Source of the DNA: Acidobacteriaceae bacterium
GTDB taxonomy: Bacteria; Acidobacteriota; Terriglobia; Terriglobales; Acidobacteriaceae
Length of the DNA: 9,840 nucleotides
Direction of reading: 5' to 3'
NCBI GenBank assembly: GCA_003140785.1
Contig: PLKY01000216.1
Coordinates: forward strand, 605 to 10,444
A model generated the notes under the pieces. That model saw nothing but the letters and a program-made list of their open reading frames with translations. It ran no database searches and was not told where the DNA came from. Positions within the stretch are counted from its first letter, which is position 1. The number at the start of each line of letters is the position of its first letter. Position numbers and translations under genes: made by a program. Positions 1 to 8,638 of the stretch are shown one piece after another.

Positions 1-338
1 ACACGGAATACAGCTCGATGAAATTCGCCATGTTCTTTATGGCCGAATACGGCAACATGATCACCGTTGGCTGCGTGGCCACGCTGCTGTTTCTGGGCGG
101 CTGGACGAGCCCTTTCGGCAACCTGATTCCGTTGCCGCAGAATATTCTGGTTCTCGCGCTGTTGCCGATCTTTTGGTTCGTCCTCAAGGTCTTCAGCTTT
201 CTCTTTTTGTATGTCTGGGTGCGCGGGACGTTGCCTCGCTTTCGCTACGACCAACTGATGAACTTCGGATGGTGCTACCTGATGCCGCTTGCCATCCTCA
301 ACATTGTCGCCACGAGTCTCTGGCTCGCGTATAAGTGA
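1..338 (+). CDS. nuoH: NADH-quinone oxidoreductase subunit H, C-terminal part (cut by window edge)
   Basis: This is the 3' end of the complex I membrane subunit that forms the quinone-binding chamber at the junction with the peripheral arm. The reading frame is open from base 3 to a TGA at 336-338, leaving about 111 residues of a protein usually near 330-400. The fragment starts inside the hallmark NuoH motif TEYSSMKFAMFFMAEY, whose acidic residues line the path from the quinone site into the proton channel. About three membrane segments follow, and the end is the usual RFRYDQLMNFGW motif plus a last helix. The ATG at base 18 is an internal methionine, not the gene start. nuoJ begins 7 bp downstream, so both genes are in one operon. 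No nuoI follows, which is unusual for the common H-I-J order. The family call is secure. Confidence 0.96.
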   Translation, partial: TEYSSMKFAMFFMAEYGNMITVGCVATLLFLGGWTSPFGNLIPLPQNILVLALLPIFWFVLKVFSFLFLYVWVRGTLPRFRYDQLMNFGWCYLMPLAILNIVATSLWLAYK

Positions 339-345
339 TCGAACG

Positions 346-858
346 ATGCATCTGATCCTCTTTATCGTTTTTGCGGGATTCTGCCTGGCTGGAGCGGTCA
401 ATCTTCTCATGCAGACCCATCCCATCAACAGCGCGCTTTCGCTGATTGTGGTGATGACTTCGCTTGCGGTGCTATATCTACTGCTGGGCGCGGAATTCCT
501 CGCTGTAGCGCAGGTGATTGTGTATGCGGGCGCCATCATGGTGCTCTTCACGTTTGTGGTGATGCTCTTGAATGCCGGCCGCGAGGAGCGAACGCTCGGG
601 AGCCGTGCGGCGATGGTGGTTGGATTCCCTGCGGTCGTGGCGCTCCTCGCTGTTGCTGCGACGGTGATCCTTCATACGCAAGGCCTCGGTACTGCTGCAA
701 TGCGCGACGGCATTACATCGACACAGGAGCTGAGCACGGTGCTTTTTACCAAGTTGCTGCTCCCCTTTGAAGTCACTTCGGTGCTCATCCTCATCGCCAT
801 CCTCGGCGCGGTGGCTCTCGCGCGACCGGGCGATGGAGAAAGGACGCCAAGCGAATGA
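346..858 (+). CDS. nuoJ: NADH-quinone oxidoreductase subunit J
   Basis: A 170-residue integral membrane subunit of complex I, close to the usual 165-200. About five hydrophobic segments are visible. The signature AEFLAVAQVIVYAGAIMVLF (around residues 49-68) is the TM3 region, where a pi-bulge next to the conserved Tyr60-Ala-Gly is thought to switch between states during proton transfer. Near the C-terminus, FTKLLLPFEVTSVL is the family's last-helix motif; a short charged tail follows. The start chosen is ATG 346, because it lies just after the nuoH stop and begins with a hydrophobic helix. An in-frame ATG at 289 lies within nuoH and would add an unrelated hydrophilic leader. No clear Shine-Dalgarno sequence precedes ATG 346, so coupling to nuoH translation is likely. 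The stop overlaps the nuoK start as ATGA. Confidence 0.95.
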   Translation: MHLILFIVFAGFCLAGAVNLLMQTHPINSALSLIVVMTSLAVLYLLLGAEFLAVAQVIVYAGAIMVLFTFVVMLLNAGREERTLGSRAAMVVGFPAVVALLAVAATVILHTQGLGTAAMRDGITSTQELSTVLFTKLLLPFEVTSVLILIAILGAVALARPGDGERTPSE

Positions 859-1186
859 GTTCTGGATACGTTCAACTCTTGCAACAGGATGTTCCGCTCT
901 CCTGGTATCTGTTGTTGAGTGCGGTGCTGTTTTCGCTGGGCATCGTGGGCTTTCTGATCAAGCGCAATTTGATCACGGTCTTCATGTCGATCGAGTTGAT
1001 GCTCAACGCCGTGAATCTTTCTTTTGTCACCTTTGCCCATCAGTGGCATGCGGTGAAGGGCCAGATTTTTGTCTTCTTTGTCATGATGGTTGCCGCCGCG
1101 GAAGCAGCCGTGGGTCTGGCCATCATTATTGCTGTTTTCCGCGCCCGAGCGACACTGGCCGTCGACCGAATCGACTTGATGAAACT

Positions 1187-1190
<4 letters not shown>
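855..1190 (+). CDS. nuoK: NADH-quinone oxidoreductase subunit K
   Basis: A 111-residue, three-helix membrane subunit of complex I (family about 100 residues, homologous to MrpC of Mrp antiporters). Both buried glutamates needed for proton transfer are present: Glu47 in the MSIELMLNAVNLSF motif and Glu83 in VAAAEAAVGLAI, the counterparts of E. coli NuoK Glu36 and Glu72. The N-terminus is about 11 residues longer than the E. coli protein. ATG 855 overlaps the nuoJ stop by 4 bp, and an AAGGA at 840-844 is spaced 10 bases upstream as a plausible ribosome site. The C-terminal RIDLMKL resembles the usual NuoK tail. The stop overlaps the nuoL start. No missing residues or signs of damage. Confidence 0.96.
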
Positions 1191-3120
<1,930 letters not shown>

Positions 3121-3121
<1 letters not shown>

Positions 3122-4641
3122 TGAACGACTCGATTCTCACTCTGATTCTTTTAGCACCGCTGGCAGGAGCCGTTTTGGTTACTCTGCTGCCGGATCGCGG
3201 CAAGCTTCCGGCGTGGATTGCTCTTCTCACGTCTCTGATCACGTTTGTTTTCACGCTGCACCTGCCGGTGCATTTTGTGCATGGGCAGAGTGGGTTTCAG
3301 TTTGAGATCGACCGCCTGTGGATCGAGAATCCCGCGATTCACTATCACGTGGGGATCGATGGCCTTAGCCTTTGGATGGTTGTGTTGGTTGGCCTCCTCG
3401 CTATTGCGGGCGTAGTGGCGAGTTGGAATGCTATTAAGGAACGGCGCAAAACTTTCTACTCGCTTTTCCTTGTACAGCAGACGGCGATGTACGGCGTTTT
3501 TATCTCGCTCGATCTGATGGTCTATTACGGCTTTTGGGAGCTTTCTTTGGTGCCCATGGCGATCCTGATTGCGATGTACGGGCGCAAAGATGGACCCAAA
3601 GCTGCCACCAAATTCTTCCTCTTTACCTTTATTCCTTCGGCTCCGCTGCTGGTCGCAATTCTTTGGCTCTACGAGAAAACGGGCACGTTCGACTTCGCTC
3701 AATTGCAGATGTATGTCGCGTCGGGCGCTCTTCCTGTGGCCCCGCTCTACTGGGTTGCGCTGGCTTTCCTGTTTGCCTTCGCAGTCAAAGTGCCCATCTT
3801 CCCGCTGCATGGCTGGCTTGCGGACACCTTCAACGAAGCACCCGTCGCCATGGCGATGGTAGTCGCCGGCAAGCTTGGCCTTTACTCGATGTTGCGCTTT
3901 CATGTGGGACTCTTCCCGGTGCAGGCGCGACATATTGCGCCGGTGATGATTGCGTTGGCAGGGATTGGGATTCTTTACGGCGCATGTTTGGCTTTAGTCC
4001 AGAGGGATTTCTGGCGGCTGCTTGCATTCGCCGCGCTGGGCCATCTCAGCCTCATCGTTCTTGGGATTTATGGCTTCACGTTTACCGGTTGGGACGGCGC
4101 GATCTACCAAATCCTCAACAACGAACTGATTGATGCCGCGCTCTTCGTTCTGTTCGGCGCATTGGAACTTCGTTACCTGACAAGCCAGATCGCAGCATAC
4201 GGCGGGCTGGCAGGCAAGGTGCCACAGACTGCGACACTATTCGTGATTGCATCGCTGGCGATGATCGGACTGCCTATGCTCAACGGCTTCGTCGGGGAGT
4301 TCCTTATCTTATCGAGCACCTTTTCCGGAGTGAGCCGTGGTTGGGCTATCGTGGCTACGCTCGGAGTGATTCTGAGTGCGGCCTACATGCTCTGGCTGAT
4401 CCAGCGCCTTTTCTATGGACCTGAAAGCGTTCTAGCCACGTCGAAGCCCGCGACGGATTTGTATTTTGGGGAACTCGCAATTTTGTGGCCCTTCGCTGTG
4501 CTCATGCTGGTGATGGGGATTGCTCCGACGGCATGGATCACCATTATTGAGACGCGGAGCGGGCCGCCTTCTTTGAAAACTTCCGTGCCGTCAACGCAAG
4601 CCGGTCAGTCTGCCGCACTCTCGGAAGGATCCCAGCCATGA
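3121..4641 (+). CDS. nuoM: NADH-quinone oxidoreductase subunit M (middle antiporter-like pump)
   Basis: A 506-residue antiporter-like membrane subunit, about the family length. Visible channel residues are Glu140 in YYGFWELSLVPM, Lys223 in FAVKVPIFPLHGWL with His230, Lys251 in AGKLGLYSMLRF, His308 in AALGHLSL, and Glu393 in LNGFVGEFLIL. One key position differs. The histidine expected in the Q-x-x-x-H-G motif (E. coli NuoM His348) is Asn334, in YQILNNELIDAALF. The segment just before it, LVQRDFWRLLAFAALGH, also departs from the usual K-R-L-x-A-Y-S-S-x-x-H pattern, which the NuoL and NuoN of this operon keep. The protein ends in a roughly 30-residue Ser/Pro/Gln-rich tail outside the membrane. 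ATG 3121 is supported by the 1-bp overlap with the nuoL stop. The same frame is open upstream, but only as a shadow within nuoL. The subunit call is secure; the effect of the substitution is unknown. Confidence 0.96.
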
Positions 4642-6158
4642 ATCCCGGCGACTCTCTCCGTATACTTCCCGAAATCATCCTGACGCTCACCGGCGTACTG
4701 GTTATGCTCATCGACGCTTCACTGCCGCCGGGTTGGCCGCGCCGCGGCCTTGGGTGGGTAGCAGCTTTGGGCACTACCGTTGCCCTCTGGAGCAGTCTTT
4801 GGCAGCTCTCGCTTCCTGTTGGGACGGGCTTCTATGGGACTGTGGAGACGAGTCCGTTTACCGTTTTCTTCCATGTGCTGATCTGCGGCATCGTGCTTGT
4901 TGCGTTGTTGCTCGCTCTCGATACACTCCCGGAAGACAGCCACCATCAAGGCGAATACTACGCACTCGTAGTTTTTGGCGCTGTCGGCATGTGCCTGCTC
5001 ACGAGCGCAATCGAGTTGCTCGTAGTATTCATCGCGCTAGAAATCTCCTCCATTTCCACCTATGTCCTCGCCGGCTATCGCAAGCATACGGGGCGTGGAC
5101 CTGAAGCAGCCATCAAGTATTTCCTTCTTGGATCGTTTGCCACGGCTTTTCTGCTTTACGGAATCGCGCTCATCTTTGGGGCGACGGGGTCCACGCAGAT
5201 CTACGAGATCGCGCACGCTCTCGCGCCCATGCCGAATGTGCCGAATTTGCCGCTCGTCCTGGCGTCGCTTTGTCTCATGCTCGTGGGCATCCTCTTCAAG
5301 GTTTCTGCAGCGCCGTTTCATGTATGGACTCCGGATGTCTACGAAGGCGCTCCCTCGCCAGTGGTTGCTCTCCTTTCAACGGCACCAAAGGCTGCAGCTT
5401 TCGCCCTGTTACTGCGCGTCCTCTATGAGGAGTTCCCTACCCTGCACTCGATCTGGGTACCGGTTCTTTGGATTGTGGCTGTGCTCTCGATGACTGTCGG
5501 GAATCTCGCTGCGCTCCGTCAACAGAACGTGAAGCGCATGCTGGCGTACTCTTCCATCGCACACGCTGGCTATTTGCTGGCGGCCTTCGCGGGCCTCGGC
5601 GCCAGCGGCGTCGCAGCGGCGTGCTTCTACATTGCGGCGTACGCTGCGATGAATGTGGGGATCTTTGCCGTAGTTACGCTGGTCAGCGGTTATGACGAGA
5701 AACTGCCGCTGGTCCGGGATTTCCGCGGATTGATTTACCGCTCGCCCGCCTTGGGCAGCCTGCTGATCTTCTTTCTGATCTCTCTGATCGGTATTCCATT
5801 CACTGGTGGATTTTTCGGCAAGTTTTATTCTTTTTCTGCCGCAGTGGGTGGAGGCGCAGTCTGGCTGGCTGTGATCGGCTTGCTCAACTCGGGGCTCGCA
5901 TCTGCTTATTACTTGCGATTGGCCTTCGCATCCGCGCAACGTCCTGCGGAGGAGATAGCGAACGCGCCGGTCCATTCGACACCGATGGGGATCGCTGTCG
6001 CTGCCGCTCTTCTCTTCGCGGCGGCTGCCACGCTTATTCTTGGAATTGTGCCGGACAAGATTCTGCATGCATCGGAGGCCGCAGCGCACACATTGAGGCC
6101 TCCTTCAGAGGTTCAGGTAACGCCGCCTATCACCGCAAACGCACGGCCAAATCCATAG
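4638..6158 (+). CDS. nuoN: NADH-quinone oxidoreductase subunit N (proximal antiporter-like pump)
   Basis: A 506-residue antiporter-like subunit of complex I that sits next to NuoK; the E. coli protein is about 485 residues. The expected residues are present: Glu135 in FIALEISSISTYVLAGY, Lys160 in EAAIKYFLLGS, Lys221 and His228 in FKVSAAPFHVWTPDVYEGAP, Lys251 in STAPKAAAF, His309 in MLAYSSIAHAGY, and Lys395 in GGFFGKFY. A soluble Pro/Ala-rich tail of about 25 residues follows the last helix. ATG 4638 overlaps the nuoM stop by 4 bp, and GGAAGGA at 4623-4629, 8 bases upstream, is the best ribosome site in the operon. This is the last gene of the operon. Its final 29 bp, TAG stop included, overlap the 3' end of a convergent glycosyltransferase gene on the - strand. 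Confidence 0.97.
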   Translation: MNPGDSLRILPEIILTLTGVLVMLIDASLPPGWPRRGLGWVAALGTTVALWSSLWQLSLPVGTGFYGTVETSPFTVFFHVLICGIVLVALLLALDTLPEDSHHQGEYYALVVFGAVGMCLLTSAIELLVVFIALEISSISTYVLAGYRKHTGRGPEAAIKYFLLGSFATAFLLYGIALIFGATGSTQIYEIAHALAPMPNVPNLPLVLASLCLMLVGILFKVSAAPFHVWTPDVYEGAPSPVVALLSTAPKAAAFALLLRVLYEEFPTLHSIWVPVLWIVAVLSMTVGNLAALRQQNVKRMLAYSSIAHAGYLLAAFAGLGASGVAAACFYIAAYAAMNVGIFAVVTLVSGYDEKLPLVRDFRGLIYRSPALGSLLIFFLISLIGIPFTGGFFGKFYSFSAAVGGGAVWLAVIGLLNSGLASAYYLRLAFASAQRPAEEIANAPVHSTPMGIAVAAALLFAAAATLILGIVPDKILHASEAAAHTLRPPSEVQVTPPITANARPNP

Positions 6159-7371
6159 CAGGTTCTTCTCTGTGTACACCGACGGTACCTGGCCTGAGCA
6201 GGCTTTTGTAGAACGATGTCGTGAGCCCGAAAAGACGCTGGTCCGTGAAGTGCTCAAGGACCCATGCGCGCCCGGCTGATCCCATGCGCGCCCGTTCGTC
6301 GGGATCGCGCAAGAGCTTCACGATTGCTTCACAGATTGACTCCGGATCGCCTGGAACAAGCATCCCAGTGACGCCGTCGACTACTGAATCGCATGCGCCG
6401 GTAGACGGTGTTGTGATCACCGGAATTCCGGTCGCCGACGCCTCCAGAACCGCATTTGGGAAGCCTTCCCGCTGCGTCGGCAAGACCAATAAGTCCATGG
6501 CGCGATAATACGGTGCGGTATCCTCCACAAAACCAGTACATATGATTCGAGGATGCCTTGTTATTCGTTCGCGCACTCTCGAGTCCAGCGCGTCGTCCGC
6601 CTCGTCGAACCACCCCACCAACAAAAGGTACGACTGCGGCATGAACTTCAAAACCCGATCGAACGCTTCAATGAGGGCTGGGATTCCCTTGTCGCGGGTT
6701 AATCGGCCTACAAATCCAATGACATTCGCATTGGTCGGCACTCCAAACCTTTTGTGCACATCGCTCTTACCGGGATGGAAGTGCTCGATGTCAACACCTT
6801 TGCTGCTACCCGAGCCCAACATCTGCAGTTTGCCGGCTGGTGCCAGGCCGAGGTCGAGCGCTTTCTCGCGTAGGCTCGGACTGACACAAACGACAATCTG
6901 CGCGCAAGCCGCAGCCGTCCACTCCACCGCAGACAATATTGTCTGCCTGAGCCCGGATGCCGATTCAAGCTTGAGCCCGCGCAAGAGATAAACCCTGCGG
7001 GGGACGCGGGAGATCACGGCCGCGATCATTCCAAGCAGTCCCGCTTTCGGCGTACTGAACTCAACCACGTCGGGTCTGAGCCTCATCAAAAGGAACCAGA
7101 GCCGGACCAATGAAACGAAGTCTGCAACCGGCGCCATTCGTCTCGCCATCGGAATCCCGACTGTTTCGACTCCTTCGCTCTGCCCTATGCGGTCAAGCAT
7201 TTCTCCCGGACTCGCGACCAGCGTCACTCGAAACCCGGTCTCACGCAGCGCGCGCAAACGCCCTCCCAAGACAAGGCAGGTCTGCGGGCTGGTGATTCCG
7301 ACAACGATATGAGGCGAGTGCACTGCTAAGTCTCGTGTCTTGAATTGTCGCCATGCGCGGAATAGTTTCAA
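6130..7371 (-). CDS. GT4-type glycosyltransferase (PglA/CapM-like)
   Basis: A predicted cytoplasmic-face, GT-B fold sugar transferase of about 413 residues. It probably moves a nucleotide-activated sugar onto a lipid-linked or growing surface glycan. The N-terminal acceptor domain has SPQTCLVLGGRLRALRE, then RPDVVEFSTPKAGLLG. The C-terminal donor domain has GSGSSKGVDIEHF, GFVGRLTRDKGI (Arg223 and Lys228, expected to bind the donor phosphates), and the EX7E motif EGFPNAVLE (Glu302 to Glu310). This layout is that of the PglA/CapM-like GT4 group, but donor, acceptor and linkage cannot be read from it. The start is uncertain. GTG at 7380 is the outermost candidate but abuts the only Shine-Dalgarno sequence, whereas TTG at 7371 sits 9 bases after it and was chosen; they differ by three residues. 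The last 29 bp overlap the 3' end of nuoN, so the C-terminal tail, AMDLAVRLR, is encoded antisense to it. Confidence 0.9.
   Translation of the reverse strand: MKLFRAWRQFKTRDLAVHSPHIVVGITSPQTCLVLGGRLRALRETGFRVTLVASPGEMLDRIGQSEGVETVGIPMARRMAPVADFVSLVRLWFLLMRLRPDVVEFSTPKAGLLGMIAAVISRVPRRVYLLRGLKLESASGLRQTILSAVEWTAAACAQIVVCVSPSLREKALDLGLAPAGKLQMLGSGSSKGVDIEHFHPGKSDVHKRFGVPTNANVIGFVGRLTRDKGIPALIEAFDRVLKFMPQSYLLLVGWFDEADDALDSRVRERITRHPRIICTGFVEDTAPYYRAMDLLVLPTQREGFPNAVLEASATGIPVITTPSTGACDSVVDGVTGMLVPGDPESICEAIVKLLRDPDERARMGSAGRAWVLEHFTDQRLFGLTTSFYKSLLRPGTVGVHREEPAMDLAVRLR
6192..6207 (+). terminator. Weak candidate terminator hairpin after nuoN
   Basis: GCCTG (6192-6196) and CAGGC (6199-6203) form a perfect inverted repeat that is followed at once by TTTT (6204-6207), starting 33 bases after the nuoN stop. 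The loop would be only two bases, or four with a 4-bp stem, and the T-run is short, so this is a poor intrinsic terminator by usual rules. It lies inside the antisense glycosyltransferase gene and may be chance. No better hairpin was seen at this convergent junction. Confidence 0.2.
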
Positions 7372-7380
7372 GAGGGTCAC

Positions 7381-7387
7381 CCTCTTT
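7381..7387 (-). promoter_or_regulatory. Ribosome binding site that decides the glycosyltransferase start
   Basis: Read on the - strand this is AAAGAGG, followed directly by GTG (7380-7378) and then ACC CTC TTG. A ribosome bound here could not start on the abutting GTG, but it is well spaced (9 bases) for the TTG at 7371-7369. No other purine-rich site is visible near by. Confidence 0.45.
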
Positions 7388-7522
7388 GCAAACTTAAATA
7401 TCTAATGTGTGTTTCTTCTAATCGAATTCAATTGAATGTAGCATTTTGAAACACTGTCGCGTGTGCGGACAGTCACTTCATCTTGGTCACCGATCCGTTA
7501 CGCTCTTAACGTATATACATCG
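7388..7522. promoter_or_regulatory. AT-rich divergent intergenic region, likely holding promoters for both directions
   Basis: About 135 bases between two divergent glycosyltransferase genes, visibly richer in A+T than the genes around it, especially 7391-7450. Transcription in both directions should start here or close by. I found no -35/-10 pair of good match and spacing on either strand. A perfect 12-bp palindrome lies at 7426-7437, and a TATATA box at 7512-7517 lies just ahead of the + strand start. There is no purine-rich ribosome site before ATG 7523. The frame of that gene stays open back to a GTG at 7463, so part of this stretch could be coding, but the added residues do not resemble the family. 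Confidence 0.5.
7426..7437. repeat. Perfect 12-bp palindrome, possible operator
   Basis: ATTCAATTGAAT reads the same on both strands. It lies near the middle of the divergent gap, 46 bp from the GTG at 7380 of the - strand gene and 86 bp before the + strand ATG. A dimeric repressor or activator could bind such a site and control both directions. In AT-rich DNA a palindrome of this size has an appreciable chance of arising at random, and no second copy was noticed in the window, so function is a guess. Confidence 0.2.
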
Positions 7523-8638
7523 ATGTCAAGATCCTCTACGGTTCTTCTATTGATTCCTCATCTTGGCGGTGGCGGCGCTGAGCGCGTGACGGAACTGTTG
7601 GCGCGGAACTTGCCAATCGAAAAGCATGAGATCCATCTCTGTCTTGTCACGCAAGCCGTGGTCGACTTTGCTTCGCTGCCGAAGTTCGTGATCGTGCATG
7701 CGCTGGGAGCCAGACGTGTTCGGTATTCAGGACTGCGCTTAATGCTCTTGATTTGGCGTCTACGCCCTGCGGTGATTTTTTCCGGGATCGCGCACCTGAA
7801 TCTTCTTGTGCTTCTGCTGCGCCCGTTTCTTCCCCGCAAGACCCGAATCATTGTTCGCCAGAACGGACCTGTATCGGCGACGATTGCCACCCCCGGTTCA
7901 TCCAGGGTCATGCGACTGGTGCGCCGCTTTCTTTATCGGAGCGCGGATGGAGTGATTTGCCAATCCCGTTCCATGGCTCAGGAGGTTTCGGAATTCACTG
8001 GAATTCCGCTCGAGTCTCTCGCCGTTCTTCCGAATCCGGTCGATGTTGAAGGAATCCGGTCCGCCTCACATCATTGTGCAGAGGAATGGAATGGCCCGGG
8101 CCCTCATCTGCTCGCTGTCGGACGCTTGTCCAGGGAAAAGGGATTCGATCTGCTCTTAAGAAGCTTTGCTATTGTGAAGCGTCGATTTCCGACTGCGGAT
8201 TTGGCAATTGCAGGTGTCGGCCCTGAAGGGAGGGCGCTCGAAGCGCAGTGTGAGCAGCTGGGATTGAATTGCGCTGTTCGATTTCTCGGTTTGGTGGGTA
8301 CTCCTGCGATTCACTTCCCTGGAGCAGCTCTCATTGTGGCCTCTTCGCGCAGTGAGGGTATGCCAAATGCATTGCTCGAAGCCGCTGCAAGTGGACTGCC
8401 CATTGTTTCGGTACCAGCTTCCGAAGGACTGGTCGAGTTGTTGATGGGCCAGCCCGGAGTCTGGCTGGCGCGTGAGATTTCGGCCGACGCGCTCGCAGAG
8501 TCATTACTAACTGCGCTCGGCGCACTGTGCCCCGGTGAACGATTCGCCCATCCATGGATCGAGCAGTTCAGGCTCGAACACGCGATCCAGGCATATGAGG
8601 AACTGTTTGACACAACTGCACAGATGAGACCCGCTTGA
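7523..8638 (+). CDS. GT4-type glycosyltransferase (PglH/PglJ-like)
   Basis: A 371-residue GT-B fold glycosyltransferase, presumably acting at the inner membrane on a lipid-linked surface glycan. It begins with the family's glycine-rich acceptor-domain strand and loop, VLLLIPHLGGGGAERVTELL (residues 7-26). Later come VRQNGP (111-116), LPNPVDVEGI (169-178) at the domain link, AVGRLSREKGFDLLLRSF (198-215, with Arg201 and Lys206 for the donor phosphates), and the EX7E motif EGMPNALLE (Glu278 to Glu286) followed by AAASGLPIVS. The pattern recalls GalNAc and related transferases of the PglH/PglJ kind, but the sugar cannot be assigned. ATG 7523 was chosen because the conserved strand starts a few residues later. 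A GTG at 7463 would add 20 hydrophilic residues. Neither start has a visible Shine-Dalgarno sequence. The stop overlaps the next gene as TTGA, so the two are probably cotranscribed. Confidence 0.9.
   Translation: MSRSSTVLLLIPHLGGGGAERVTELLARNLPIEKHEIHLCLVTQAVVDFASLPKFVIVHALGARRVRYSGLRLMLLIWRLRPAVIFSGIAHLNLLVLLLRPFLPRKTRIIVRQNGPVSATIATPGSSRVMRLVRRFLYRSADGVICQSRSMAQEVSEFTGIPLESLAVLPNPVDVEGIRSASHHCAEEWNGPGPHLLAVGRLSREKGFDLLLRSFAIVKRRFPTADLAIAGVGPEGRALEAQCEQLGLNCAVRFLGLVGTPAIHFPGAALIVASSRSEGMPNALLEAAASGLPIVSVPASEGLVELLMGQPGVWLAREISADALAESLLTALGALCPGERFAHPWIEQFRLEHAIQAYEELFDTTAQMRPA

Noticed and set aside
767..1186. N-terminal extension of NuoL by 140 residues in the same frame
   Set aside because: It overlaps nuoJ and nuoK in other frames and does not look like a membrane protein. 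ATG 1187 fits the family N-terminus and the operon coupling.
5409..6089. Open frame of 226 codons on the - strand, opposite nuoN
   Set aside because: Same low-complexity charged composition; it is a shadow of nuoN, with no recognisable motif.
6261..6294. Direct repeat of 14 bases (CCCATGCGCGCCCG) at 6261-6274 and 6281-6294
   Set aside because: It lies in the glycosyltransferase gene and encodes the RARMG...GRAWV stretch, which is naturally repetitive in GT4 proteins (compare ERARMGxAGRAxVLExF). No sign of a mobile or regulatory repeat.
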